Counted from the stretch's first letter, positions 1 through 8,578 are shown. The stretch: 64,000 nt of DNA from Candidatus Thorarchaeota archaeon (GCA_011364985.1 RDOC01000002.1:59538-123537); one strand, 5' to 3'. Notes: generated by a model from the letters alone, not told the origin. Numbers and translations: made by a program.

Positions 1-56
1 CAATCGTCTTCGTCGAAGCGCATTGAGCAATACACCTCAAAATCCATATCTAACAT
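1..56 (-). CDS. possible N-terminus of a gene running off the left edge
   Basis: On the minus strand an ATG at 56-54 opens a frame that stays open to the window edge and begins MLDMDFEVYCSMRFDEDD. A second in-frame ATG follows after three codons. The preceding DNA on the same strand includes a TATA-like GTATACTTTAC. Only 18 codons are visible, so no family can be assigned, and the frame could be open by chance. Confidence 0.3.
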   Translation of the reverse strand, partial: MLDMDFEVYCSMRFDEDD

Positions 57-86
57 GAATAGAGTAAAGTATACCCCAAAACCAAT

Positions 87-111
87 GAGAGAAAATAAAC
101 TCTCTTTTTTT
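87..111 (+). terminator. hairpin followed by a T run
   Basis: GAGAG (87-91) and CTCTC (100-104) form a 5-bp stem with an 8-nt A-rich loop, followed by seven T residues. It resembles a weak terminator or a T-rich archaeal stop signal. No plus-strand gene ends just upstream in this window. Apart from this, 57-314 holds only an 8-bp inverted repeat (ATCAACAT 155-162 / ATGTTGAT 189-196) and a small hairpin (CACCTT-GGA-AAGGTG, 236-250). I see no other gene there. Confidence 0.3.
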
Positions 112-314
112 CCAAAATACTGCTATGAGATGATATAGGGGAGCTGAAGGGGTTATCAACATTGTTTTATATTTCGGAAAGACTAAAGATGTTGATTGAC
201 AATTTTGGACACTTATTCCTATGTGAAGTTTCTGTCACCTTGGAAAGGTGTAAAAGCGATATTGTGAGTAATGAAATACACATGCTTTGATTCGTTTTTG
301 AAGAGGACTAGTGA

Positions 315-1133
315 ATGGCCGAGTCGCAGGACATGACGATGCCTAAGGATGACCTCAGAATGAGAGGGCCATCCTTGTTGGTAGTATTCTATCGACCCAG
401 AACTCCTACAAAACAGCTCATGAGTCTATCAGAGAGTCATAGTGTACACAGAGTAAGAAAAGGACTCTTCTTGGTCTGCGGAAAGCCAAAGCAGGTAATA
501 GAAGCCTTATCAAAAGTCCCTCATATAGCCCTTAGACGAACAAAGGAGATTCCTCGAAGAAAATCGAGAAAGATGCGTACGGCACCACATCGCAGCTTTG
601 CACTAGTTGCATATCGCACGAAGACCACCTCTCCACAGTTTAAGAAAGCCGTTCAGCGACTAGTAGCAAGAACACCTTCTATTCGACTACGACCAGGTGT
701 ATTTCTTTTTCCTCATATGAGGTCAAAGGATTTGAAGAAAGAAAGAGATGGAAAAGGTGCGCAATCTCTACTCAATTCTATGCAGTTCTCACAGGCTCTC
801 AAGGAGATGGGCGCCAAAGTATTTCGTTGGACACGTTTACAGGTAACAGAAGCGACTAATCCAGCTCCCATTCTAGACCTGATTCAAGAACGAATTGACT
901 TTGAGATTGAAGCAGTTTCATCAAGGATCAGGCAATTGCGGAATCAGGCAAAAGATGCGCTTTCTGATAGTGCAAGATTGAAGAAGAGATACGTTGAGTA
1001 TTCGAAGCAATTCACTCAACTAAAATTGAAAACCGAAGCCATTGAAACAATCTGGCATCTTGACCTCGGTCCAAGAATGAAACAACTGTATAATCAGTTT
1101 CTTAGTGCCCGACGCATAATACGCGAGCTCTAG
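315..1133 (+). CDS. unknown protein with two similar N-terminal modules and a coiled-coil tail
   Basis: I do not recognise this 272-residue protein. Two segments look like copies of one fold. The first, about residues 20-65, has LLVVFYRPRTP followed later by RVRKGLFLVCG. The second, about 95-140, has FALVAYRTKTT followed later by RLRPGVFLFPH. Each is a hydrophobic strand, a linker, then a basic R-x-R-x-G strand, a pattern that suits a ferredoxin-like fold such as those in Cas2 or PaaX-type proteins; that is inference only. Residues about 195-272 are rich in charged heptads and probably form a coiled coil. The very basic character suggests nucleic-acid binding. It starts with ATG after AAGAGGA. 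It stands alone, with a transposase remnant downstream. Confidence 0.7.
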   Translation: MAESQDMTMPKDDLRMRGPSLLVVFYRPRTPTKQLMSLSESHSVHRVRKGLFLVCGKPKQVIEALSKVPHIALRRTKEIPRRKSRKMRTAPHRSFALVAYRTKTTSPQFKKAVQRLVARTPSIRLRPGVFLFPHMRSKDLKKERDGKGAQSLLNSMQFSQALKEMGAKVFRWTRLQVTEATNPAPILDLIQERIDFEIEAVSSRIRQLRNQAKDALSDSARLKKRYVEYSKQFTQLKLKTEAIETIWHLDLGPRMKQLYNQFLSARRIIREL

Positions 1134-1240
1134 AGATGTGATGAGTCTTAAGACAAGGATGACTAACAGTTACCTTAGACCTAGAAAATCCTAGACACTG
1201 AGTAGGCTGTTCTTTGAAGAATCGTCATGTTCTCTCCATA

Positions 1241-1372
1241 ATGGAAGGAGAAAGCGGGGGGTACTTCTACTACGGGAAGTGTGAAGAGCACTTTCATGCT
1301 GATGTGAATACAGCACGAAACGTCATTCATGTTCATGAAGAACCCAGTACCGTTACTAGGCGGACTGCCTAG
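1241..1372 (+). pseudogene. C-terminal remnant of a TnpB-type (IS200/IS605) protein
   Basis: The frame read from 1241 ends at TAG 1370-1372 and contains YYGKCEEHFHADVNTARNVI. This matches the end of TnpB/Fanzor-like proteins, where a Cys-containing ribbon is followed by the last RuvC motif (A-D-x-N-A-A-x-N-I). Only one of the usual ribbon cysteines remains, and nothing upstream in 1134-1240 encodes the rest of a transposase, so this is a decayed fragment. After the stop there are clustered GTCTAG-like repeats (about 1368-1397) that could be a relic element end. The rest of 1134-1461 shows no gene. Confidence 0.6.
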
Positions 1373-1461
1373 ACTAGCTGTCTAGGTCTGTCTAGATTAC
1401 AATTAATGGTAATATCCACATTCATATCTCACAAATAGGTGGTCTATCATGAGGTCTAGAT

Positions 1462-1644
1462 ATGCGACTCATTGCTGTACATCTGCCTGAGAAGATAATT
1501 GATGACATTCAGCGTCTTGTAGACCGAGGGCTTTATCCGAATCGATCGGAAACTATCCGGATTGCGATTCGAGACCTATTGAAGCGGGAACTTTGGGAGC
1601 ACAGTGTGCATCGAGAAAAGGCAAGTGAGGTAGCTCAACAATGA
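1462..1644 (+). CDS. cdrS: ribbon-helix-helix regulator, CdrS-like, coupled to ftsZ
   Basis: A 60-residue protein that is almost entirely a ribbon-helix-helix fold: a beta strand RLIAVHLPE (residues 2-10), then two helices around IIDDIQRLVDRG and SETIRIAIRDLLKREL. RHH proteins bind operator DNA as dimers. Its ATG follows a GGTGG/AGGT-containing leader. Its stop overlaps the ftsZ start by four bases (ATGA), so the two are surely co-transcribed and probably translationally coupled. In Haloferax and many other archaea a short RHH regulator, CdrS, sits directly before ftsZ2 and controls cell-division genes; the same arrangement here supports the name. The symbol rests on context and fold, not on a search. 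Confidence 0.75.
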   Translation: MRLIAVHLPEKIIDDIQRLVDRGLYPNRSETIRIAIRDLLKRELWEHSVHREKASEVAQQ

Positions 1645-2903
1645 AGACATTAATCGATTCAGCAAGAGAGCATATCAGAGCTGAAAGAAACACCCTCGGA
1701 ACTCGTGACATGGGTCAAGCACGCATAGTCGTTGTTGGATGTGGTGGTGCTGGGAATAACACAGTGAAACGACTAATGACCATTGGTGTCCAAGGTGCTG
1801 AGTGTATAGCTATAAATACAGACCGTCAGCATTTGGCTGTTACTACCGCCCATAGGAAGCTGTTGATTGGGGAGAAGATAACTCGAGGGCTGGGCGCAGG
1901 AGGATACCCACCCGTTGGACAAGCTGCAGCAGAGGAATCAGCAGACCAGCTTGCCGAACTGCTTCGAGATGCGGATCTGGTATTTATCGCAGCGGGCTTG
2001 GGAGGCGGTACGGGTACTGGTAGTGCTCCGATTGTTGCTGAAATCGCCAAACGAAACAATGCCATTGTTGTCGGAGTTGTGACCATGCCCTTTGATTTGG
2101 AGCGAACTCGACTCGATAAGGCGAAGGCCGGACTTGCGAAACTCCAAGAAAATGTAGATACTGCTGTTGTTATTGATAATCAAAAGCTCATGGAGCTTGT
2201 TCCCGATCTCCCGCTGGAGGAAGCCTTTGGTGTGGCTGATGAGGTTCTTGCGAACATGGTAAAAGGCATTACTGAAACAATAACTATGCCCAGTTTGATC
2301 AACCTAGATTATGCAGATGTCCGGTCCATTATCTGTAATGGTGGTGTTGCATTGGTTGGGCTTGGAGAAGCGTCAGGAAGCAATCGGGCAAACGAAGCTA
2401 TTAAGAACGCCTTGAATAGTCCGCTTCTGGAAGTTGAGTGGAATGGAGCGACCGGTGCACTCATTCATATCACTGGAGGATCAGATATGTCGCTTGCTGA
2501 AGCAAATGAAGTTGGGGAGCTTGTTTCTCAAAAGATGAGTTCAGATGCCAATGTGATATGGGGTGCACGTGTGGACCCAAGATTAAGTAGCATTCTACGT
2601 GTCATGCTAATCCTTACAGGAGTCAAGAGCCCACAGCTTCTACCGTGTTCCAGAGAAGAAGAAAAACCTAGGAAAGGGATAAGCAGACTCTCGGAACTGG
2701 GGATTCTTGCGGCTCATGTCAGTACTACCGCATCTAGATCGGTTTCTGCCAAAGCGCGCAGTTTTGGAAAGATACCTCCATTTTCATCAAGTGGGAGTTG
2801 GGAAGACCGCCTCAAACCCTTGGAGAAGAAACTGCTAGAGAGAACACCTAAATCTGTTGAAGAAACGGATTTGAGAGAACTTGGTCTTCGAAGATTACTT
2901 TGA
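1641..2903 (+). CDS. ftsZ: cell-division GTPase FtsZ
   Basis: A tubulin-superfamily GTPase that polymerises at the division site. The Rossmann start [12 protein letters not shown] lies near residues 31-43, the tubulin signature GGGTGTG at about 121-127, and the T7 synergy loop [10 protein letters not shown] near 229. All catalytic parts are therefore present. The N-terminal extension of about 28 residues is short. After the core (to about residue 335) there is a variable, basic, serine-rich linker and a charged C-terminal segment ending [10 protein letters not shown] that may be the partner-binding tail. At 420 residues it is within the family range. It is coupled to the RHH regulator by a four-base overlap. 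Whether it is an FtsZ1 or FtsZ2 type needs a tree; the neighbour suggests FtsZ2. Confidence 0.95.
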   Translation: MKTLIDSAREHIRAERNTLGTRDMGQARIVVVGCGGAGNNTVKRLMTIGVQGAECIAINTDRQHLAVTTAHRKLLIGEKITRGLGAGGYPPVGQAAAEESADQLAELLRDADLVFIAAGLGGGTGTGSAPIVAEIAKRNNAIVVGVVTMPFDLERTRLDKAKAGLAKLQENVDTAVVIDNQKLMELVPDLPLEEAFGVADEVLANMVKGITETITMPSLINLDYADVRSIICNGGVALVGLGEASGSNRANEAIKNALNSPLLEVEWNGATGALIHITGGSDMSLAEANEVGELVSQKMSSDANVIWGARVDPRLSSILRVMLILTGVKSPQLLPCSREEEKPRKGISRLSELGILAAHVSTTASRSVSAKARSFGKIPPFSSSGSWEDRLKPLEKKLLERTPKSVEETDLRELGLRRLL

Positions 2904-2988
2904 TTTAATCTGTTGCAGCAGTTAACCTAACGTTGTCTAAGGTGACCGATTCAGTCATTGAAGCATGTGTTGTTTCATATTTTGGAGT

Positions 2989-3423
2989 CTAGTCGAGACC
3001 GTGATCCTTGAACCATTCGTCAGCAATAGCCTTGACCCTTTCGTATAAAGGACCGCTGCCATCTACTCCATCTTCTGCGGTTATTCTAACTTTATTCATC
3101 ACGATTACGATTCCAGTATCGGGAAAGTACTGAACACCACCAGGAGGAAATGCCTTTTCAAGTTCCTTGACCAGTCCTTCTAGGGTGACTTCTTTCTCGG
3201 CAACAGAGAAGGAAATGATACCAGTTCCATAGATGAATATCCTCGGAATATTGGTTCCATCTGCGTCTAGTACATCTGAAAGAACTATACTCAGAGTGTT
3301 TTGATCAATTCCCTTCAGAGTGCCCGTGTATTTCTCACCAGTCTGTGTCACGACCTCAACAGTCGCTCCAATAACGGAGCCAAGTTCACGGTTGAAGGCT
3401 CTCATTGCTGCAACATCTGACAT
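2989..3423 (-). CDS. Sm-like archaeal protein with C-terminal domain (SmAP3 type)
   Basis: The first ~75 residues are an Sm/LSm fold: Sm1-like region FNRELGSVIGATVEVVTQTG, then GTLKGIDQNTLSIVLSDV, with an Sm2-like IFIYGTGIISFSV. LSm proteins form rings that bind RNA. The remaining ~65 residues (about 80-144) form a second alpha/beta domain, the architecture known for the archaeal SmAP3 group, whose function is poorly defined. At 144 residues the length fits SmAP3. It is transcribed alone, divergently from the korB-korC pair. A second, single-domain SmAP lies at 11625-11852. Confidence 0.85.
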   Translation of the reverse strand: MSDVAAMRAFNRELGSVIGATVEVVTQTGEKYTGTLKGIDQNTLSIVLSDVLDADGTNIPRIFIYGTGIISFSVAEKEVTLEGLVKELEKAFPPGGVQYFPDTGIVIVMNKVRITAEDGVDGSGPLYERVKAIADEWFKDHGLD

Positions 3424-3515
3424 TCCTAATCACCATATACTTGGGAAAATCAAATGCTGGCTTCAATGATGTTGTTTTAAAAGTGATGCTCTCGCAATGT
3501 TATTAGCTAAGAAGC

Positions 3516-4406
3516 TTGCCGCCTGAGAATCACATATTAGTCTCATGGAGCCACAAGCACTTACTCAAGGTGGTTTTCAAGCTGACAGCGTCCACAGTTC
3601 ATTTCGCAAGGCAATACTTACGGGAAGTGAATAGCTTATTTTGCCCAGGATGCGGTAACGGAATTATCGCAAATTCATTCATGAAAGCAGTAAAGGACCT
3701 TGGACATGAAGATCTAAGTAGCTTTGCCTTTGTATCAGGAATTGGATGCGGGGCTTGGATTGTGTCTCCACATTTTAGAGCTGACACACTCCATACTACA
3801 CATGGAAGAGCGATTGCATTTGCATCTGGTCTGAAGCTAGCTAGACCTGAGCTGAAGGTTGTTGTGATAAGCGGAGACGGAGATCTTGTAGCAATCGGTG
3901 GAAATCACCTGATCCATGCTGCAAGACGCAACATAGACATGACGGTCATATGTTCCAATAACTACATTTATGGAATGACCGGTGGACAGGTAGGACCTAC
4001 AACCTTCACAGGTGATAGAACTACAACAACGCCTTATGGGAATCCGGAACGGCCCTTTGATGTTGCTAGATTGGTAGCTGCAGCAGGGGCGAATTATGTA
4101 GCAAGATGGACAACAGGACACCCGTTGCAGGCTGCCCGTTCGATTAAGACAGCCTTGCAGAAAAGAGGTTTTACTTTCGTGGAGATGCTGAGCCAATGTC
4201 CGACTGCCTATGGACGAAGAACTAAGGCTGGAGATGCAGTCGATATGTTGGCATGGTTCAAGAAATTGCCTGTTAGAAAGAAAGATGACCCTATGGACTA
4301 TAAGACACCCACACATGACGGTATCGATTTGGGCGTGTTTGTAGATAGGGATGAAGCTTCATTTCTAGATTCCTTAGCCAGCACTTACTCGCATTTGGGA
4401 GCGTAA
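3516..4406 (+). CDS. korB: 2-oxoacid:ferredoxin oxidoreductase beta subunit (TPP-binding)
   Basis: The thiamine-diphosphate subunit of an archaeal oxoacid:ferredoxin oxidoreductase, most like the 2-oxoglutarate type. The CPGCGNG motif holds the first cysteine pair of this subunit. The TPP/Mg motif GDGD...NN is clear (VVISGDGDLVAIGGN to SNNYIYGMTGGQ). The start is uncertain. The longest frame begins at TTG 3516, but the family usually begins only about 15-25 residues before CPGCG, so GTG 3570 is a good alternative. An ATG at 3545 is in another frame and closes after 30 codons. The gamma subunit follows 6 bases later. The matching alpha subunit is 35 kb away at 39474, not in this operon. Confidence 0.9.
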   Translation: MPPENHILVSWSHKHLLKVVFKLTASTVHFARQYLREVNSLFCPGCGNGIIANSFMKAVKDLGHEDLSSFAFVSGIGCGAWIVSPHFRADTLHTTHGRAIAFASGLKLARPELKVVVISGDGDLVAIGGNHLIHAARRNIDMTVICSNNYIYGMTGGQVGPTTFTGDRTTTTPYGNPERPFDVARLVAAAGANYVARWTTGHPLQAARSIKTALQKRGFTFVEMLSQCPTAYGRRTKAGDAVDMLAWFKKLPVRKKDDPMDYKTPTHDGIDLGVFVDRDEASFLDSLASTYSHLGA

Positions 4407-4412
4407 ATAGCT

Positions 4413-4937
4413 TTGAGAATAGAGGTACGGATAGCTGGAACGGGTGGTATGGGCGTCGTTCTAGCAGGAGTCATTCTTGGTCATACTGCAGTTATTCATG
4501 CTGGATTGAATGCCGTACAGACGCAGAGTTATGGTTCAGAAGCAAGAGGAACTGCAGCAAAGAGCGAGATTATTCTGAGTAACAGCCCTATAAGATATCC
4601 AAAAGTACGTGAGGCAGATTATAGCATTCTTATGTCACAGAAAGCATTTGATATGTATCTTGATGGGGCCAAGAAAGAAAGTGTCTTGATTGTAGATCCA
4701 GACCTTGTAGATAGTCAAGGCATTATAGATTATGAAATCGTAGAGATTCCAGCAATGAGAGTAGCTGATGAGATGGGGTTGAGAGTGATATCAAATATGG
4801 TAATGATAGGGGCCTTTGTAAAGAAATCAGGTGTATTCGGAGTAGATGCATTAGAATTATCGCTCAAGGATTTTGTAAGCTCAAATGCATTAGAAAAGGA
4901 CATTGAAGCTGTTAGAGCTGGAGCAAATCTTGTTTAA
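4413..4937 (+). CDS. korC: 2-oxoacid:ferredoxin oxidoreductase gamma subunit
   Basis: The gamma domain of the same oxidoreductase, 174 residues, the usual length for KorC. It opens with EVRIAGTGGMGVVLAGVILG, a glycine-rich nucleotide-binding-like start typical of the family. It continues with the diagnostic QTQSYGSEARGTAAKSEI, which sits near the active site in related enzymes. The start is TTG 4413, six bases after the korB stop, so the genes are co-transcribed. The 3' end overlaps the convergent MoaD-like gene by four bases. No delta (ferredoxin) subunit is nearby, as in some archaeal enzymes that use a separate ferredoxin. Confidence 0.9.
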   Translation: MRIEVRIAGTGGMGVVLAGVILGHTAVIHAGLNAVQTQSYGSEARGTAAKSEIILSNSPIRYPKVREADYSILMSQKAFDMYLDGAKKESVLIVDPDLVDSQGIIDYEIVEIPAMRVADEMGLRVISNMVMIGAFVKKSGVFGVDALELSLKDFVSSNALEKDIEAVRAGANLV

Positions 4938-5212
4938 CCGCCATGTACCAAAGGTAAAATGATGATTATGTCTCCTTGACTCACTTTTGAATCGAGACCG
5001 CCAGTTAAGCCAATGTCTGTTTCATTGAGAAGAACTAATGTATCGCGATCAATTAAATCAGGAGTGCTCCAGAAATGCTGGATTTCTGTGAATTTTCCAA
5101 CAAGCGTTTGCAGTACTTCACGTAGAATTGTGTCGTCACCGATTTCGACATCATACCGAGATAATTTGACATGGACTGCAATTGAGCCGCGAAGTATTAT
5201 TGTGACGCTCAT
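4934..5212 (-). CDS. MoaD/ThiS/SAMP-like ubiquitin-fold protein
   Basis: A 92-residue beta-grasp protein ending in the diglycine LPLVHGG, which in this superfamily is adenylated by an E1-like enzyme and then carries sulfur or is joined to proteins. Visible pieces are an N-terminal strand pair (TIILRGSIAVHV), a central helix LREVLQTLVGKF, a strand DTLVLLNETDI and the final strand IIIILPLV. It could serve molybdopterin synthesis (MoaD), tRNA thiolation or protein modification (SAMP). No MoaE, E1 or JAMM peptidase is adjacent, so sequence alone does not decide. The insertion of about ten residues before DTLVLLNE is longer than in minimal MoaD. It converges on korC. Confidence 0.8.
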   Translation of the reverse strand: MSVTIILRGSIAVHVKLSRYDVEIGDDTILREVLQTLVGKFTEIQHFWSTPDLIDRDTLVLLNETDIGLTGGLDSKVSQGDIIIILPLVHGG

Positions 5213-5339
5213 GGGTATCAGACTCTTGAATGGAAAGAGATTTTGATAAAGGAACCGGCATGGACATACCTCCTGACTTGTTTAGCTAAATAACTCGTTT
5301 GTACCGAGGGATTTTCTTATCTTAGACTTCTGTACTGAT

Positions 5340-6839
5340 ATGGCCATGGACTGTGAAGATATCCCACCGAATAATGAAGCAATGAGTCATGCGGCTCGCT
5401 TGTTTGGTCTGAAAGAGACCAACAATGACTCCGTACGTCTAGTGAAAATTCTTGCAGTCCTGTTTCCATCTTTTGCAATTTCGTTTCAGATTAGTACAAC
5501 TTTTTATATGATATTTATTGCAGAAACGTTGGGAGGAGGAGATTACGTTGCAGGTCTGACTCTGGTTGGCGTGCTTGTGATCATCAGTCTCGGTGCACAG
5601 ACCATATTTGATTATCCCACTGGAGCAGTTGGAGACTGGATAGGTCAACGGTATATCATTGCCTCGGCACTTTTATGCTATTCAATTGCCTTTGGAATCA
5701 CTTCAACCGTTGACAGTACAACACCATTTCCGGTCTTTGTTGCAATATATGCTCTAATGGGAATTGGATCTGCTCAAGAAAGTGGTGCCTTTCAGGCATG
5801 GTTCGATTCGAATTGGAGAATTGCTATGCCCTATGATGAAGATCGCAAAATCTATGGTGTGTTTTGGGGACGCATAGGTATGGTTTGGCAGGTTTCATCG
5901 ACTCTTGTACTGATCCCAGGGTCTTGGCTAGCATTGGTCCTTAACCGGCAGTGGGTGTTTCAGCTGCAGGCGATACTGTCTGCTGTCTTGGCTATGACTG
6001 TTCTCCGCCTTGTGAAGGACCTTCCTGGGGTAAGAAACGAAACAGATGACCGGCCTTCCTTGGAAGAGTATGGTCATCTGCTTAAGGACGGTGTAAGATT
6101 CTTAGGTTCTAGTAAATTCGTGACATTCATCATCCTTGGAGAGGTGTTGATTTGGAGCACTGATCTGGTATGGTGGAATCTGCTCCTTTTCCCATTCTAT
6201 TTCATCTACTTGTTTAGTGATGTAGCTGTGTCCTCCTATAGAACTCTTGTCTTCATTCCCGAAGCATTCATGCAAGAGAGAAGTGGTATTTGGTCCCGCA
6301 GATTTGACCCGAAAATTTGGATACCCCGTTTTAGGCTGTTGCAGTTTGGAGGAGTTTTCTTCTATATTCTACTTGCATTGATAGTGGTTGTCTTTCCTCC
6401 TCCATCATTGAATTCAATATCCCTTGTAAGTATCAAAATCCCATTTACCGAACTCTCGGTTATTGAAATGCCAATACAGTCAGTAATACCGGTCACACTC
6501 GTCTTCTTAGTATTTGTTCTTACAAGTGCATTTGGTGGTTTTGCGCAGATTTTGACACAACGCATTATGATCGATATTATTCCTAATCGAATAAGAAATA
6601 GTATGTATTCCTTACAGCCAACTCTAATCATGTTAACTTCAATGCCACTCATCGCATTTTTCGGATGGATTATTCCCGAAACTGGTTTTCCACCGGTTTT
6701 CATTTTGTGTGCTCTTATTACATTTGCCGGAGCTATGCTAATCAGGATTGCATTTTCTCATCCAATACCAAAAGCTGAAGCAATAGTCCAAGCGACAAAA
6801 GAAGAAAAAAGAGAGATAGATGAAATGGATGTGGTGTAG
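5340..6839 (+). CDS. major facilitator superfamily transporter
   Basis: A 499-residue polytopic protein with about 11-12 hydrophobic spans. The loop after the second span carries FDYPTGAVGDWIGQRYII, a form of MFS signature motif A (G-x3-D-x2-G-R-R with Q in place of the first R). A long central cytoplasmic loop (about residues 290-330) separates two six-helix halves, as in MFS exporters. The substrate is unknown. Two in-frame ATGs (5340 and 5346) are both possible starts. The C-terminus is charged (EEKREIDEMDVV). The next gene, a CPBP protease, is 126 bases downstream with its own TATA-like CTTTAAAT, so it is probably a separate unit. Confidence 0.85.
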   Translation: MAMDCEDIPPNNEAMSHAARLFGLKETNNDSVRLVKILAVLFPSFAISFQISTTFYMIFIAETLGGGDYVAGLTLVGVLVIISLGAQTIFDYPTGAVGDWIGQRYIIASALLCYSIAFGITSTVDSTTPFPVFVAIYALMGIGSAQESGAFQAWFDSNWRIAMPYDEDRKIYGVFWGRIGMVWQVSSTLVLIPGSWLALVLNRQWVFQLQAILSAVLAMTVLRLVKDLPGVRNETDDRPSLEEYGHLLKDGVRFLGSSKFVTFIILGEVLIWSTDLVWWNLLLFPFYFIYLFSDVAVSSYRTLVFIPEAFMQERSGIWSRRFDPKIWIPRFRLLQFGGVFFYILLALIVVVFPPPSLNSISLVSIKIPFTELSVIEMPIQSVIPVTLVFLVFVLTSAFGGFAQILTQRIMIDIIPNRIRNSMYSLQPTLIMLTSMPLIAFFGWIIPETGFPPVFILCALITFAGAMLIRIAFSHPIPKAEAIVQATKEEKREIDEMDVV

Positions 6840-6965
6840 ACTTGGTTAATTAGTATATTTACTGGTCCGTGATTATGCTAGAATCCAATTTCTCTTTTTT
6901 GGGTCTTTAAATCGGGAAACCCTGACTGATTTTTGATTCATACTACTTGCAAAGGATGATTTCTT

Positions 6966-7904
6966 ATGACCGTCGTTGGAATATCTCAGCAACCAGAAGC
7001 TGAAGAACAGCAGCATCTCCTCTCAAGAATTGGTCTCTTGCCATTGGCAGGACTTCTCTTCGCGGTGGCCGTCGTTTGGCGGTTTGTAGATGTAGTTGTC
7101 TTGCATTTGGGGGACTCATGGCTAAACATTATGCCGTCCAAGCTCTTTCCGCTATTAATCATTGTAGGAGCCTTCTGGAAGTATAGAAGAACGGAAGTAG
7201 TGTCTGTTCTTGGTCTTTCCAAAGGCAAATTCTTCAAGACACAAATGATATTGGGAGTTGTCCTATCTGGTACATGGTATCTACTACTTGATGTAATTCC
7301 TCAAGTTGTCTATGCCACCTTCTTTGACTCAGCATATCAATTAGGCTTCCAAATAGCAGATGCTGATTTACTATTCTATTCCTTGATCTTCTTTATCACT
7401 AACGGCTTCCTTGAAGAAATCCTCTTTAGAGGCGTCCTTCAAAATAGCTTTAGGATGAAAATAGGTGTGGTTGGCGGGATTGTATTATCTGGAGTTCTCT
7501 TTGGAGTCTGGCATGCCATCTGGCCGATAATCAATGGAATTGACAGTCTATTCTCTGTGGGACAAGCAGTATCTATGGTTGTCTTTTCTGCAGTCTTTGG
7601 GACTTTGTACGGTGTCTATTACGAGAAGTTCTCAAGTGGACGTACATTGGTTGCCCTCATAGTCTCTCATACTTTCATGGACTTCGTCAATGAGCATCTG
7701 AAGTTTGGACCAGAGCTACTTGTGCCTGGTCCGGATTACGTCTATACAAATCCATCAATTTTGGGTATCACTATCTTGTTTTTTCTGATAGGGTATTTTG
7801 CGATGATTCTATTCTTTTGGAAGTTCAAGGTAGAAGATGTCAACGAAAAATGGAGCGGTTTTGTGAGTCATCTAAAGATGAGATTTGGAGGAGATAGCAT
7901 ATAA
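6966..7904 (+). CDS. CPBP-family intramembrane metalloprotease
   Basis: A 312-residue membrane protein with about eight hydrophobic spans and the three motifs of the CAAX-protease/bacteriocin-processing (CPBP) family: EEILFRG (EExxxR, about residue 152), GVWHAIW (FxxxH-like, about 179) and SHTFMDFVN (HxxxD/N, about 236). These residues form the metal-dependent active site within the membrane in characterised relatives such as Rce1. In prokaryotes the substrates are mostly unknown. A TATA-like CTTTAAAT lies about 60 bases before the ATG. Its stop shares one base with the start of the next gene (TAATG), so the two are translated from one message. Confidence 0.88.
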   Translation: MTVVGISQQPEAEEQQHLLSRIGLLPLAGLLFAVAVVWRFVDVVVLHLGDSWLNIMPSKLFPLLIIVGAFWKYRRTEVVSVLGLSKGKFFKTQMILGVVLSGTWYLLLDVIPQVVYATFFDSAYQLGFQIADADLLFYSLIFFITNGFLEEILFRGVLQNSFRMKIGVVGGIVLSGVLFGVWHAIWPIINGIDSLFSVGQAVSMVVFSAVFGTLYGVYYEKFSSGRTLVALIVSHTFMDFVNEHLKFGPELLVPGPDYVYTNPSILGITILFFLIGYFAMILFFWKFKVEDVNEKWSGFVSHLKMRFGGDSI

Positions 7905-8578
7905 TGCAAACCGAAATAGCCTTCATTTCATCGGGGCTTTCAACGATTGTGTCTACAATTCTGGCCACATATTTAATACAGAAGTGGTATCATCAGAAAG
8001 CACGTCTGCCCTTTGATCTTCCATTAATGTTTGGTGTAGTATTTGTCGCAAGTGCACTAAGCCAATTCTTCAAGTCGGCCACATTGATTGGGTTCGTTCC
8101 TGATACTCTTGAAATGTTTAGACTTAGGACGTTTATCATTGCTTGGGTGTATATACCTTGGTCACTGGTATTGATGAGACTTCTGTGGCCAAGCGGCAAG
8201 AGATGGCATCTTAGACTCTGGGGGGTACTAACTGCCGTTTCTGTAGGGGTGTCATTGTTTGCTCCAACCCAAGCAATAATGCAGACTTACCACACAATAT
8301 GGATTTTGATAATCATTATTGGTGTGATAGTCACATTTTCGGTCACTTGGAAGACAGGTCGTCTAAAGGAAGTGAGAAGTGAGCTTGTAGTCCTTGCCTC
8401 TATTTTGGCTGTTATTAGTCAAGTTGGTCAGATTGTATGGGCTGCTGCAGGGTTGACATGGATTGGAGATATGTTTACCGTATTCAGTGTAACGCTTTAT
8501 ACGATTGCACTAATCAATCCTTGGCACAAGAAAGAGATCGCTTCGTCTAGTCCCGAACCAGTGCATGTAACGGGATGA
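7904..8578 (+). CDS. seven-span membrane protein of unknown function
   Basis: I do not recognise this 224-residue protein. About seven hydrophobic segments can be counted, beginning FISSGLSTIVSTILATYLI, with few charged residues in the spans and a short polar tail (KKEIASSSPEPVHVTG). The topology resembles bacterial 7TM histidine-kinase sensor domains or small membrane chaperones, but no signature motif is present. It is co-translated with the CPBP protease (one-base overlap) and is therefore a possible partner or substrate of it; this is inference from the arrangement. Confidence 0.65.
   Translation: MQTEIAFISSGLSTIVSTILATYLIQKWYHQKARLPFDLPLMFGVVFVASALSQFFKSATLIGFVPDTLEMFRLRTFIIAWVYIPWSLVLMRLLWPSGKRWHLRLWGVLTAVSVGVSLFAPTQAIMQTYHTIWILIIIIGVIVTFSVTWKTGRLKEVRSELVVLASILAVISQVGQIVWAAAGLTWIGDMFTVFSVTLYTIALINPWHKKEIASSSPEPVHVTG

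Noticed and set aside
140..156. GCTGAAGGGGTTAT as an ORB
   Set aside because: Has the G-run but lacks the GGAAAC and TTCCA dyad parts.
1826..2183. minus-strand frames within ftsZ
   Set aside because: They are reverse readings of the conserved FtsZ core.
3545..3634. ATG-started 29-codon frame before korB, suspected frameshift of korB
   Set aside because: korB is intact in its own frame through YLREVNSLFCPGCG, and the short frame has no family match.
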